This document shows, piece after piece, positions 7,393-14,991 of a stretch of DNA of 20,611 bases (position 1 is its first letter; every line of letters begins with the position of its first letter). Location: positions 1-20,611 of the forward strand of contig WLKU01000009.1 in NCBI GenBank assembly GCA_009701105.1, in the 5' to 3' direction. The notes beneath the pieces are model-generated. The model worked only from the letters and a program-made list of their open reading frames with translations, did not search any database and was not told where the DNA came from. This DNA comes from Actinomycetota bacterium (lineage in GTDB: Bacteria > Actinomycetota > Acidimicrobiia > Acidimicrobiales > Ilumatobacteraceae). The position numbers and the translations under genes were made by a program.

Positions 7393-7806
7393 ATGACAAA
7401 GACCGACGCCAACCCACCGATGCCGGAATGGTCGGACGAGTATCAACTCGTTGAAGTTGATGCTGCGTACCTTGCGAAGGCTGTTAAGCCAAAGCAATTC
7501 ATTCACATCGATCAGAGTGAATGCATCATGTGCGAAGGTTGCGTCGATATCTGTCCGTGGAAATGCATCCATATGGTTGCACCCGAAGCAATCGCTACAG
7601 CTGAAAATACCGAGAAGCCTGGCGACGATCCATCCGACAACGTGTTGTTCATTATTGACGACGACGTCTGCACGCGATGCGCATTGTGCGTCGATCGTTG
7701 TCCAACTGGCGTGATCATTATGGGCAAAGTTGGCGAACCTGTTGCAACTGGTGACTTTCACACACGTACGGCAAACCATGGCTACGGCTACGGGATGCGG
7801 CTTTAG
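7393..7806 (+). CDS. Ferredoxin-like protein with two 4Fe-4S clusters
   Basis: This 137-residue soluble protein has two CxxCxxCxxxCP cluster motifs: Cys44, 47, 50 and 54 (CIMCEGCVDICP) and Cys93, 96, 99 and 103 (CTRCALCVDRCP). The usual ferredoxin cross-over means each cluster takes the last Cys from the other motif. Cys58 (PWKC) is an additional cysteine directly after motif 1. A 30-residue acidic insertion separates the motifs, and there are N- and C-terminal extensions of about 40 and 30 residues ending in HGYGYGMRL. There is no signal peptide, so it is cytoplasmic. It lies between the unknown membrane protein and cytochrome b. That position suggests it passes electrons to, or is a peripheral subunit of, the membrane complex on the cytoplasmic side (inference). 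Confidence 0.9.
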   Translation: MTKTDANPPMPEWSDEYQLVEVDAAYLAKAVKPKQFIHIDQSECIMCEGCVDICPWKCIHMVAPEAIATAENTEKPGDDPSDNVLFIIDDDVCTRCALCVDRCPTGVIIMGKVGEPVATGDFHTRTANHGYGYGMRL

Positions 7807-7832
7807 AAGACTGATTGATACGGAGAATATTT

Positions 7833-8618
7833 ATGGCACTAACACTTGACGAGCAACCAAAGGTGACTCTGAAAGAGCGCGCGACAAAGTTGAACGAGTC
7901 GCTTAAGGGCAGCCAGGCATGGAACTCGATATTCCGTCCTGGTTCAATTTTTCGCAAGGGTTACACCGACTCACCTCGTAACCGTTCGTATGTGATCATG
8001 AACTCGGTGCTCTATCACTTGCACCCAGTGAAGGTAAAGCGTCACGCAGTAAAGGTCAGTTACACGCTGTGCCTTGGTGGATTGAGCTTCTTCTTGTTTA
8101 TTTTGCTCACTGTTACGGGCATTTTCTTGATGTTCTTTTATCGACCAACAGCCACGAATGCTTGGCAAGATATTCAGTCGCTACAAACTTCTGTGACCTT
8201 TGGTTTGATGGTTCGAAACATGCACCGTTGGGGTGCTCACTTGATGGTGCTCAGTGTGTTCTTGCACATGGCGCGTGTGTTTTATCACGGTGCATACAAA
8301 GCGCCACGCGAATTTAACTGGGTGATTGGCGTTATTTTGCTCACCCTTACATTGCTCCTTTCATTCACCGGCTACTTGTTGCCATGGGACCAACTTGCGC
8401 TCTGGGCAGTAACGGTGGGTACCAACATGATGGGGTATTCACCGGTCATTGGTTCGCAAGTGCGATTTGTGTTGCTCGGTGGTGTCGAGATCGGTGCCGA
8501 AACGTTGTTGCGATGGTATGTATTGCACGTGTTGTTGTTTCCATTCATTACTGTCATCTTTCTTGCCGTGCACTTTTGGCGAGTGCGTAAAGACGGCGGA
8601 ATATCGGGGCCACTATGA
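7833..8618 (+). CDS. Cytochrome b6-type short cytochrome b
   Basis: This is the haem-bearing N-terminal half of cytochrome b in a quinol oxidising complex. It has 261 residues from ATG 7833, preceded by GGAG at 7822-7825; an in-frame ATG at 7815 lacks such a site. Four TM helices are seen. Haem ligands are His131 and His145 in helix B (MHRWGAH...FLHMARVF) and His232 and His247 in helix D. The helix D spacing of 15 is the b6/Bacillus value, against 14 in mitochondrial-type cytochrome b. The PWDQ segment follows FTGYLL. The protein ends KDGGISGPL, as chloroplast b6 does. Cys80 in TLCLGGLSF aligns with b6 Cys35, which binds haem c_n covalently. An N-terminal extension of about 45 residues is present. 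The stop overlaps the next start (ATGA). Confidence 0.95.
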   Translation: MALTLDEQPKVTLKERATKLNESLKGSQAWNSIFRPGSIFRKGYTDSPRNRSYVIMNSVLYHLHPVKVKRHAVKVSYTLCLGGLSFFLFILLTVTGIFLMFFYRPTATNAWQDIQSLQTSVTFGLMVRNMHRWGAHLMVLSVFLHMARVFYHGAYKAPREFNWVIGVILLTLTLLLSFTGYLLPWDQLALWAVTVGTNMMGYSPVIGSQVRFVLLGGVEIGAETLLRWYVLHVLLFPFITVIFLAVHFWRVRKDGGISGPL

Positions 8619-9349
8619 CCGAAATACCAGAACACCTTCTCAAGCGTGCGCAAGCAGCCCGCGACAAGGCAGCAACCGACAGTGGCGCGGGCGAAGCAGC
8701 AAGTGGTGCTCCGTCGGATTCGCGTATTCCTGAAGAGTTGCTCAATCGTTCTAAAGCTGCGGCTGCAGGTGGAGTCGCGGTTGCAGAACGTGTTGCAACT
8801 GGTGTCGCTACCACAGCGCCAAACGGCAACGCCCCACTTGGTACTGGTCCTGGCGGTCACACACAGCGCTTATTGACAGTTGTGAAGTCTGGTTCGATTC
8901 AAGATGTGAAGGCAGTGCCGGTTGACAAAGTGCACACATGGCCACACTTGCTCGGCGTTGAGTTTGTTGCAGCACTTGCATGTACCGCGTTTACATTTTT
9001 GTTTTCATGGTTCGTCAACGCACCGTTGTTGCAAGCCGCAAACTTCAACCAAACTCCAAACCCATCAAAGGCTCCTTGGTACTTCTTGGGCTTGCAAGAA
9101 TTGCTCACCATGTTTCACCCAATGATTGCTGGTGTAACAATTCCTGGTGTTGCTCTTATTGCGTTGATGCTTGCTCCATATATGGATCGCAACCCATCCA
9201 ACAAGCCAGAAGATCGCAAGTTCTTGACAAGTATTTTCACGGTCCACCTGATGTTCTGGGCAGTGCTCGTGATCATCGGTTCATTCTTCCGTGGTCCTGG
9301 CTTCAACTTCACGTTCCCATGGCGTGATGGAATTTTCTTCGATCTCTAA
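8615..9349 (+). CDS. Subunit-IV-like C-terminal half of cytochrome b
   Basis: The protein has 244 residues. It supplies the three C-terminal TM helices of cytochrome b (about residues 109-131, 165-185 and 209-229), including part of the quinol oxidation (Qo) site. The segment NPSKAPWYFLGLQELL corresponds to the PEWY loop, but residues 153-156 read A-P-W-Y, so the usual Qo glutamate is absent. About 95 residues precede the first helix, against roughly 30 in plastid subunit IV. They are Ala/Gly-rich, probably disordered, and contain IPEHLLKR (residues 4-11) and a degenerate copy RIPEELLNRSK (37-47). The first copy matches the N-terminus of the monohaem cytochrome c gene. It is translationally coupled to the b6-type gene. 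Confidence 0.93.
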   Translation: MTEIPEHLLKRAQAARDKAATDSGAGEAASGAPSDSRIPEELLNRSKAAAAGGVAVAERVATGVATTAPNGNAPLGTGPGGHTQRLLTVVKSGSIQDVKAVPVDKVHTWPHLLGVEFVAALACTAFTFLFSWFVNAPLLQAANFNQTPNPSKAPWYFLGLQELLTMFHPMIAGVTIPGVALIALMLAPYMDRNPSNKPEDRKFLTSIFTVHLMFWAVLVIIGSFFRGPGFNFTFPWRDGIFFDL

Positions 9350-9365
9350 GGCGACACACATATAT

Positions 9366-10217
9366 ATGAATACGACCACCATCATCACCCTCGCAGTCGC
9401 GATACTTATTGTGCTTGGGCTTGCACTCGTGTTGACTTCCGTCAAGCGCAATGAATCACGAGGCGTAGGCACTCTGAAGCGCGAAACCCGTCGCAAAGAC
9501 AAGGGCAAAGTCAATCCAGACGAGGTGTCTGGTCGTGAAGTCGAGCGCGCTGCAGTCGCTGCCCGCAATATGGCAATCGCGACACGCCCGAGTGCAGATG
9601 TTGAGCCATGGTCGCCACCAGATGCAGAAGCAATTGGTGTCGCGCGACGACAGTTTTTAAATCGTGCAACCGGAACATTATTGGGTGCAAGTCTTGGTGC
9701 ATTCGGTGCGTCGTTGATTGCATTTTTGTGGACAAGTGCGTCTGGTGGTTTTGGTTCGAAGATCACGATTGGCAATGTCGATACAGTGATCGGCCAGATT
9801 CGTGCTAACAAAGGTTTTTTCTATGTTCCACAAGCCCGTTCGTGGATCACCGAGTATCCAAAAGAGGGTTTGTCAAAAGCAAAAGTTGCTTACGGCAAGC
9901 AAGCACCGGTGTATGCAGGTATGGAAGCCGGAATTATCGCGCTGTATCAAAAGTGCCCACACTTGGGTTGCCGCGTTCCCAACTGCGTGAGCTCACAATG
10001 GTTTGAGTGCCCATGCCATGGTTCGCAATACAACCGCGTCGGAGAAAAAAAGGGCGGACCAGCGCCTCGCGGAATGGATCGATTTGGAGTTTCTGTCGCC
10101 AATGACATTGTTGTTGTTGATACAGGATCTGTTTTTGGTGGGCCACCGATCGGCACAAACACAACCGGTCAAGAAGCCGAAGGCCCCCACTGTGTAGGCA
10201 CTGCAGGAGGCCACTAA
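9366..10217 (+). CDS. Rieske 2Fe-2S protein
   Basis: This subunit takes the first electron from quinol and passes it to cytochrome c. It has 283 residues from ATG 9366; the frame is open upstream into the previous gene, but this start puts a TM helix at residues 4-24 and leaves 16 bases between genes. A second TM helix lies at about 100-124, after a charged cytoplasmic loop, giving two TM segments with the cluster domain outside. Cluster ligands are Cys197 and His199 (CPHLGC) and Cys215 and His218 (CPCHGS); Cys202 and Cys217 form the usual disulfide. An extra Cys207 (RVPNC) sits in the first loop, and the usual Thr of CTHLGC is Pro. GGPAPRGM is the proline loop. Confidence 0.95.
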   Translation: MNTTTIITLAVAILIVLGLALVLTSVKRNESRGVGTLKRETRRKDKGKVNPDEVSGREVERAAVAARNMAIATRPSADVEPWSPPDAEAIGVARRQFLNRATGTLLGASLGAFGASLIAFLWTSASGGFGSKITIGNVDTVIGQIRANKGFFYVPQARSWITEYPKEGLSKAKVAYGKQAPVYAGMEAGIIALYQKCPHLGCRVPNCVSSQWFECPCHGSQYNRVGEKKGGPAPRGMDRFGVSVANDIVVVDTGSVFGGPPIGTNTTGQEAEGPHCVGTAGGH

Positions 10218-11278
10218 TGATTGCTGTTGTTACAACAAATATCGCATGGATCATTTTGGTGATCGCTGTTGGCGGTTGGATCGTCTACGGGCTCACCAAC
10301 GTTCGTCGCAGCCGCGCCGAAATCGGATCAGAAATTACGCTTGCCGCAAACCGCAAGCCGTATTACGACGACGAGATTCTTGAGGGAAAGAAAATCGAGC
10401 GCACCCAGTTGATCGGTCTTTTGTTTTTGGTGGTAGTGACCATCAGCTTGCCGTTGTATTGGATTCTTGAGCCAGGTCGTGAGGCCGGCGCAATCAAGAT
10501 GTGGGATCATCAATTTGATCACTGGGGTAGCAAATTGTTTGCGGCAACTGCGGATGGTGGATACAACTGTGCGGGTTGCCATGGTGGCATGAAGGGCCCG
10601 GGTGGTGCTGCTGCATATGCGATCACCGATCCAAAAACTGGTGAGGTAAAAGAAGTCAGTTGGAAAGCCCCTGCGATCAACACCATTTATTACCGCTATA
10701 GCGAAGAAGAAGTTCGCTTCATTCTTAACTACGGTCGTCCGTTCTCGCCGATGTCAGCATGGGGTCTTGTAGGTGGCGGACCAATGAACGAGCAACAAAT
10801 TCAGACCGTGCTTACATATTTGAAGGGCATTCAGATTCCTCGCGAAGATTGCCGATTAGCAACTGATGATCCACGAACTTGCGATGGTGGTCACTTGCCC
10901 AAGGCAACTCAAGATGCAATTCAGACCGAAGCCGAGCGTTTGGTTGCCGCTGGCACATACAAGACGGTTGGTGAAGCGTTGTTTAACTTGGATTTGGGTA
11001 GCGGAAACTATTCATGCGCACGTTGCCACACCAAGGGTTGGTCGTACGGAGACCCACAAGTCACTGGCGGCGGTGCGTTGGGGCCAAACCTCACTGGTGG
11101 TTCTGCGGTTCGTCAGTTTCCACAACGTTCAGACATGATCAATTTTATTAGTGGCGGCAGTGAATACGGCAAGCGATATGGCGAGCAGGGTCAGGGCAGT
11201 GGTCGTATGCCTGCATTCGGTGCGATGCTCACCGAGTCACAAGTGTCAGCCATTGTCGACTATGTGAGAGGTCTCTAA
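10217..11278 (+). CDS. Membrane-anchored dihaem cytochrome c subunit
   Basis: This is probably the cytochrome c subunit of the bc-type complex, taking electrons from the Rieske protein. It has 353 residues. Two TM helices near the N-terminus (about 7-27 and 66-86) enclose a basic cytoplasmic loop; then come two class-I haem domains, C118-A-G-C121-H122 and C267-A-R-C270-H271. Met331 (RMPAFG) is the likely axial ligand of haem 2; Met in the PFSPMSAW segment may serve haem 1. Cys212 and Cys222 lie in the linker and could form a disulfide. Actinobacterial QcrC also has two haems but carries its TM anchor at the C-terminus. The start is decided by GGAGG 6 bases upstream and by the TAATG overlap with the Rieske stop. 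Confidence 0.93.
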   Translation: MIAVVTTNIAWIILVIAVGGWIVYGLTNVRRSRAEIGSEITLAANRKPYYDDEILEGKKIERTQLIGLLFLVVVTISLPLYWILEPGREAGAIKMWDHQFDHWGSKLFAATADGGYNCAGCHGGMKGPGGAAAYAITDPKTGEVKEVSWKAPAINTIYYRYSEEEVRFILNYGRPFSPMSAWGLVGGGPMNEQQIQTVLTYLKGIQIPREDCRLATDDPRTCDGGHLPKATQDAIQTEAERLVAAGTYKTVGEALFNLDLGSGNYSCARCHTKGWSYGDPQVTGGGALGPNLTGGSAVRQFPQRSDMINFISGGSEYGKRYGEQGQGSGRMPAFGAMLTESQVSAIVDYVRGL

Positions 11279-12097
11279 ATGTTGTCAGCACTGTTTGCAA
11301 TTAACTGGCAGCCAGAACTGCGCGGCATTGTTGTCGTATTCATCGCCGTTGCAGTACTGATTGGTGGCACATACTTAGTAGTTGGCACCAACGTAGGTGC
11401 ACGACTTGGCTTCTTGATCGTTGTTGCTGCATTCTTTGGCTGGATGATGACGATGGGTGCAATTTGGTGGACATACGGCATTGGTCTCAAAGGACCAACA
11501 CCGTTTTGGTTTCCAGCCGAGCCCGTCACGATTGTGCGGGATTCATCGCTATTAGTAGGTGCAGAAATATTAAAGTCCGAGCCAACAATTGGCGCAGACC
11601 CAGTAGCTAATGCATCATTGATTTCAACAGAGCTTCAGGCAGAGGGTTGGCACTTGTTGGATGAAGCAGACCCGCAACGTGGTCAAGCAGTTGCTGCATC
11701 CGACGCGATTTTGCAAATTGAAGCAAAAGAGTTTCCTGCTGGTTCGTATCTTTCGGTTGCTGTGTACGACCGTGGAGGCGAGCGTTGGCCAAAGATCAAT
11801 GACTCACTTGACTTCTTCGCGTTCTTTCACAAGCCAAGATATGCACTTGTTGAAGTTGCTCCTGTTGTGCCACAACGTGTTGAGCCAGGTCGTGCGCCAG
11901 CACGTCCAGTAGTCGACACTGCTCAGCCACACCGTTACGTGCACATGTTGCGCGACCTCGGCGCAAAACGTCAACCCGCTATGTTTATTACGTTTGGTTC
12001 AGGGTTGATTTTCTTGATGTTGTGCTGGTTGCTCCATCGCCGTGACTTGCAGTTGCGAGCAAACATGAGCAGCGAGACTCTGCCTTCAAAGGCATAG
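11279..12097 (+). CDS. Unrecognised three-TM protein in the bc-type operon
   Basis: I do not recognise this 272-residue protein. Two TM helices lie at about residues 15-35 and 41-63, a hydrophilic domain of about 170 residues follows, and a third TM is at about 239-258 with a basic C-terminal tail. The domain begins with GPTPFWFPAEP and has mixed alpha/beta character (for example AEGWHLLDEAD and YLSVAVYDRGGERWP). Because the third helix returns across the membrane, the domain should lie on one face. Which face is not certain, but the basic tail suggests it is outside. It contains no Cys or haem motif. The ATG directly follows the dihaem cytochrome stop and nuoA starts 7 bases downstream, so it may be a subunit or assembly factor linked to either complex. 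Confidence 0.82.
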   Translation: MLSALFAINWQPELRGIVVVFIAVAVLIGGTYLVVGTNVGARLGFLIVVAAFFGWMMTMGAIWWTYGIGLKGPTPFWFPAEPVTIVRDSSLLVGAEILKSEPTIGADPVANASLISTELQAEGWHLLDEADPQRGQAVAASDAILQIEAKEFPAGSYLSVAVYDRGGERWPKINDSLDFFAFFHKPRYALVEVAPVVPQRVEPGRAPARPVVDTAQPHRYVHMLRDLGAKRQPAMFITFGSGLIFLMLCWLLHRRDLQLRANMSSETLPSKA

Positions 12098-12104
12098 CAA
12101 TATT

Positions 12105-12587
12105 GTGGGCCAGTATCTTCCAATCATCGTTTTGATGGCTCTTGCCATCATCTTCGGTGCCTTAAGTTCGGTCGCGTCAATGTTGCTAGCACCACGCAGA
12201 CCCAACAGCGCTAAGTCAGCACCGTACGAGTGCGGAATCGTGCCGGGTCGTGAAGCACCCGAGCGTTTTCCGGTGAGCTTCTACATCATTGCGATGTTGT
12301 TCATCATGTTTGACATCGAAATCATTTTTGCCTACCCATATGCAGTGAGTCGTCAAGCACTTGGCTCTTATGCGTTTTTCGAGATGCTTGCATTCAGCGC
12401 GGTGTTTTTTATTGCATTCGTATACGCCATTGCGCGTGGTGCGCTCGATTGGGGTCCAATCAAAAAAGCAGTTCGACTTGATTTGGGCAATAATGATGAG
12501 ATGAAGTCGCCTCACCGCACGGTGTTGAGCACTGTGCGTCGCGTGGGTTTTGAGGGTCGCGAAGATGACAACGGAGCAGCAGCCTGA
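12105..12587 (+). CDS. nuoA: NADH-quinone oxidoreductase subunit A
   Basis: This is a membrane-arm subunit of complex I near the quinone chamber. It has 160 residues with three TM helices. The diagnostic loop [43 protein letters not shown] is split over residues about 39-81: the conserved YECG and FDIE motifs are both present. The C-terminal tail of about 45 residues after GALDWG is longer and more charged than in many NuoA proteins. The start is GTG 12105, since it places the first helix immediately after; no clear Shine-Dalgarno is visible. The stop overlaps nuoB (TGATG). Confidence 0.95.
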   Translation: MGQYLPIIVLMALAIIFGALSSVASMLLAPRRPNSAKSAPYECGIVPGREAPERFPVSFYIIAMLFIMFDIEIIFAYPYAVSRQALGSYAFFEMLAFSAVFFIAFVYAIARGALDWGPIKKAVRLDLGNNDEMKSPHRTVLSTVRRVGFEGREDDNGAAA

Positions 12588-13171
12588 TGGGCGTAGTGCG
12601 CAACGTCATGGATGATGGCCTTGGCGGGCTTGAGCACAACTTTTTAACTGGGCGCATTGAAGACGTAGTCAAATGGTCGCGTTCGCGATCAAGTTGGGGC
12701 GCAACGTTTGGCCTTGCATGCTGCGCGATCGAGATGATGGCAACTGGCACAGCGCACTACGACCTTGCACGATTTGGAATGGAAGTGTTTCGCGCTTCAC
12801 CACGCCAAGCCGACATCATGATCGTTGCAGGACGTGTCAGCCAAAAGATGGCGCCAGTGTTACGACAGGTCTACGACCAAATGATGGAGCCTAAGTGGGT
12901 TATCTCAATGGGCGTATGTGCAAGCAGCGGAGGAATGTTTAACAACTACGCAATTGTGCAAGGTGTCGACCAAATCGTTCCCGTCGATGTGTATGCGCCA
13001 GGTTGTCCTCCAACTCCAGAGACACTCATCCATGCGATCGAAACATTGCACCAACTCATTGAAGACGGCGAGATTATGAGCCGTCGCAAATCAACGGGCG
13101 CGGGTGCCAATGTGCATATTCAAGAAATTGCAGCTGGCACGTACACACCTGTTGTTCTTGGAAAGCGCTAG
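12587..13171 (+). CDS. nuoB: NADH-quinone oxidoreductase subunit B
   Basis: This subunit carries the terminal 4Fe-4S cluster N2, which reduces quinone in complex I. It has 194 residues. The N2 ligands are the tandem Cys45-Cys46 ([10 protein letters not shown]), Cys111 ([10 protein letters not shown]) and Cys140 (APGCPPTPE), all intact. The region [21 protein letters not shown] is the family signature. The start ATG overlaps the nuoA stop. The protein is soluble and peripheral, placed at the junction of the hydrophilic and membrane arms. Confidence 0.97.
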   Translation: MGVVRNVMDDGLGGLEHNFLTGRIEDVVKWSRSRSSWGATFGLACCAIEMMATGTAHYDLARFGMEVFRASPRQADIMIVAGRVSQKMAPVLRQVYDQMMEPKWVISMGVCASSGGMFNNYAIVQGVDQIVPVDVYAPGCPPTPETLIHAIETLHQLIEDGEIMSRRKSTGAGANVHIQEIAAGTYTPVVLGKR

Positions 13172-13174
13172 GCC

Positions 13175-13651
13175 ATGACAACCGACGTGTTGCACGATTG
13201 TGTATTGGGCCAATCACACGGACAGAGCGTGTTGTTCGTACCCAAAGATCGCTATATCGCAACACTTCGCAAGTTGATCGACGATTCGTACACGATGTGT
13301 GTCGACCTCACCGCTGTTGACTTTCTGACCCACCCCGGTCGCACGTTGCCAGAAGCGATTGCACCAGAGCGTTTTGAAATCGTTGTCAACTTATTGTCAA
13401 TGCGTGATCGCACACGATTGCGTTTGCGCACACAAGTCAGTGAGGCCGATGCATCAATCGACTCCGCATTCGATTTGTACCCTGGGACTGAGGCCATGGA
13501 GCGCGAAGTGTTTGACATGTTTGGCATCACGTTTAATGGCCACCCAGATTTGACGCGCATTTTGATGCCAGAAGACTGGGACGGTCACCCGTTGCGTAAG
13601 GATTATTCGCAAGGTCGCATTCCAGTGCAATTTAAGGGCAGTGCATCATGA
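13175..13651 (+). CDS. nuoC: NADH-quinone oxidoreductase subunit C
   Basis: This is the 30-kDa-type peripheral subunit of complex I. It has 158 residues, at the short end of the family. Signatures are MCVDLTAVDF near residues 46-55, REVFDMFGITFNGHPDLTRILMP split across about 110-131, and WDGHPLRKDY near the end, which are conserved contacts to NuoD and NuoB. There is no fusion to NuoD, unlike in enterobacteria. It starts 3 bases after nuoB and its stop overlaps the nuoD start (ATGA). Confidence 0.95.
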   Translation: MTTDVLHDCVLGQSHGQSVLFVPKDRYIATLRKLIDDSYTMCVDLTAVDFLTHPGRTLPEAIAPERFEIVVNLLSMRDRTRLRLRTQVSEADASIDSAFDLYPGTEAMEREVFDMFGITFNGHPDLTRILMPEDWDGHPLRKDYSQGRIPVQFKGSAS

Positions 13652-14991
13652 GCGATTTGTTGAACACAGTTGTTTCTGCTGGAACTTTTGAAGGCAACCA
13701 AGAGTTGCGTTCGCGCAGCGAACTCACAGCTAAAGAAGTAATGCGCGAGGTTGGTGCGGTATTGCGAATGAGTGAAGCAGACGTTGCATTGCTTGCCGAA
13801 GTCGAAGCTGATCCTGGTGAAGACCAGACGATGATCATCAACATGGGTCCGCAACATCCATCAACTCACGGAGTTTTGCGACTCATGCTTGAGTTGAAGG
13901 GTGAAACAGTGCTGCGTTGCAAGCCAATCATTGGTTACCTGCACACAGGCATGGAAAAGACTGGCGAGTCACTCACATTTATGCAGGGCGGCACCAACGT
14001 CACTCGCATGGACTACGCGTCGCCATTAAATAACGAACTCGTTTTTTCAATGGCAACCGAAAAGTTGCTTGGCATCGATGGAGATATTCCCGAGCGCGCC
14101 GTGTGGATGCGCATGTTGTTGTCAGAAATGAATCGCATGAGCAGTCACTTATTGTTTATGGCTTCAAATGGCATGGATATCGGTGCAGTGTCGATGATGT
14201 TGTACGGCTGGCGCGAGCGCGAAGAAGTATTGCGCTTCTTCCAAAAAGTCACAGGTCTGCGCATGAACCACAACTTCATTCGCCCTGGTGGAGTTGCAGC
14301 CGACTTGCCTGCGGGTTGGCGAGATGATGTGCTCGAGATTCTCGAAATGCTTGGACCACGATTGGACGAGTACGACACGTTGATGACGGGTCAGCCAATT
14401 TGGCGCGAGCGCTTGCAGGGCGTTGGAGTGATCACTCGCGATGAAGCGATAGCGCTCGGTGCAACTGGTCCGATCTTGCGCTCGACCGGCTTGGCATGGG
14501 ACTTGCGTCGCGACATGCCGTACCTCAACTACAAAGATGTTGATTTTGATGTAATTGTCGGCAGTTATGGCGATGCGTTTGATCGCTATGCAATCCGTTT
14601 GGCCGAAATTCGCGAATCGATGCGCATCGTTCGCCAAATTCTCGACAAGATGCCTGGTGGTGACTTCCGCATTCAAAATAAGAAGGTCACTCCGCCACCT
14701 CGCGCTCGTATCGACGAGTCGATGGAAGCGCTGATTCATCACTTCAAGATTTTCACTGAGGGCTTCAAGGTTCCAGAGGGCGAAGTGTATGTAGCGATCG
14801 AAAGCCCACGTGGCGAGATCGGTTGTTACATCGCTAGCGATGGCTCGGCTACTCCATATCGCATGCACGTACGCGCACCAAGTTTTGTCAACGTGCAAGC
14901 ACTGCCGCACATGATGCGAGGTGGACTCGTGGCCGACGCCGTTGCAGTGATTTCTTCAGTTGACCCAGTGCTAGGTGAGGTCGACCGATGA
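13648..14991 (+). CDS. nuoD: NADH-quinone oxidoreductase subunit D
   Basis: This is the 49-kDa-type subunit that forms the quinone-binding pocket with NuoB. It has 447 residues. The conserved core starts at about residue 65 with MGPQHPSTHGVLR, which holds the quinone-site His, followed by GYLHTGMEK, NMDYAS-like RMDYASPLN, RPGGVA and the C-terminal PRGEIGCYI and DPVLGEVDR. The N-terminal 60 residues are hydrophilic and unlike the conserved core; they may be a lineage extension. No in-frame start closer to the core is favoured, because ATG 13648 makes the ATGA overlap with nuoC. The stop overlaps nuoE. Confidence 0.96.
   Translation: MSDLLNTVVSAGTFEGNQELRSRSELTAKEVMREVGAVLRMSEADVALLAEVEADPGEDQTMIINMGPQHPSTHGVLRLMLELKGETVLRCKPIIGYLHTGMEKTGESLTFMQGGTNVTRMDYASPLNNELVFSMATEKLLGIDGDIPERAVWMRMLLSEMNRMSSHLLFMASNGMDIGAVSMMLYGWREREEVLRFFQKVTGLRMNHNFIRPGGVAADLPAGWRDDVLEILEMLGPRLDEYDTLMTGQPIWRERLQGVGVITRDEAIALGATGPILRSTGLAWDLRRDMPYLNYKDVDFDVIVGSYGDAFDRYAIRLAEIRESMRIVRQILDKMPGGDFRIQNKKVTPPPRARIDESMEALIHHFKIFTEGFKVPEGEVYVAIESPRGEIGCYIASDGSATPYRMHVRAPSFVNVQALPHMMRGGLVADAVAVISSVDPVLGEVDR

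Noticed and set aside
7833..9349. Photosynthetic cytochrome b6f complex
   Set aside because: The split cytochrome b and ISGPL end look like b6f, but there is no cytochrome f, no plastocyanin and no photosystem gene, and a dihaem cytochrome c and complex I are adjacent. A respiratory menaquinol complex fits better.
9358..9368. ATATATAT run before the Rieske start as a promoter
   Set aside because: It lies inside a 16-base gap in a tightly packed operon and has no -35 partner; the run at 20369-20376 in nuoH shows that such runs also occur in coding sequence.
14164..14910. Minus-strand open frame of 248 codons opposite nuoD
   Set aside because: It is antisense to a clear conserved gene, rich in His, Cys and Asn with no motif, and has no start signal; a shadow frame.
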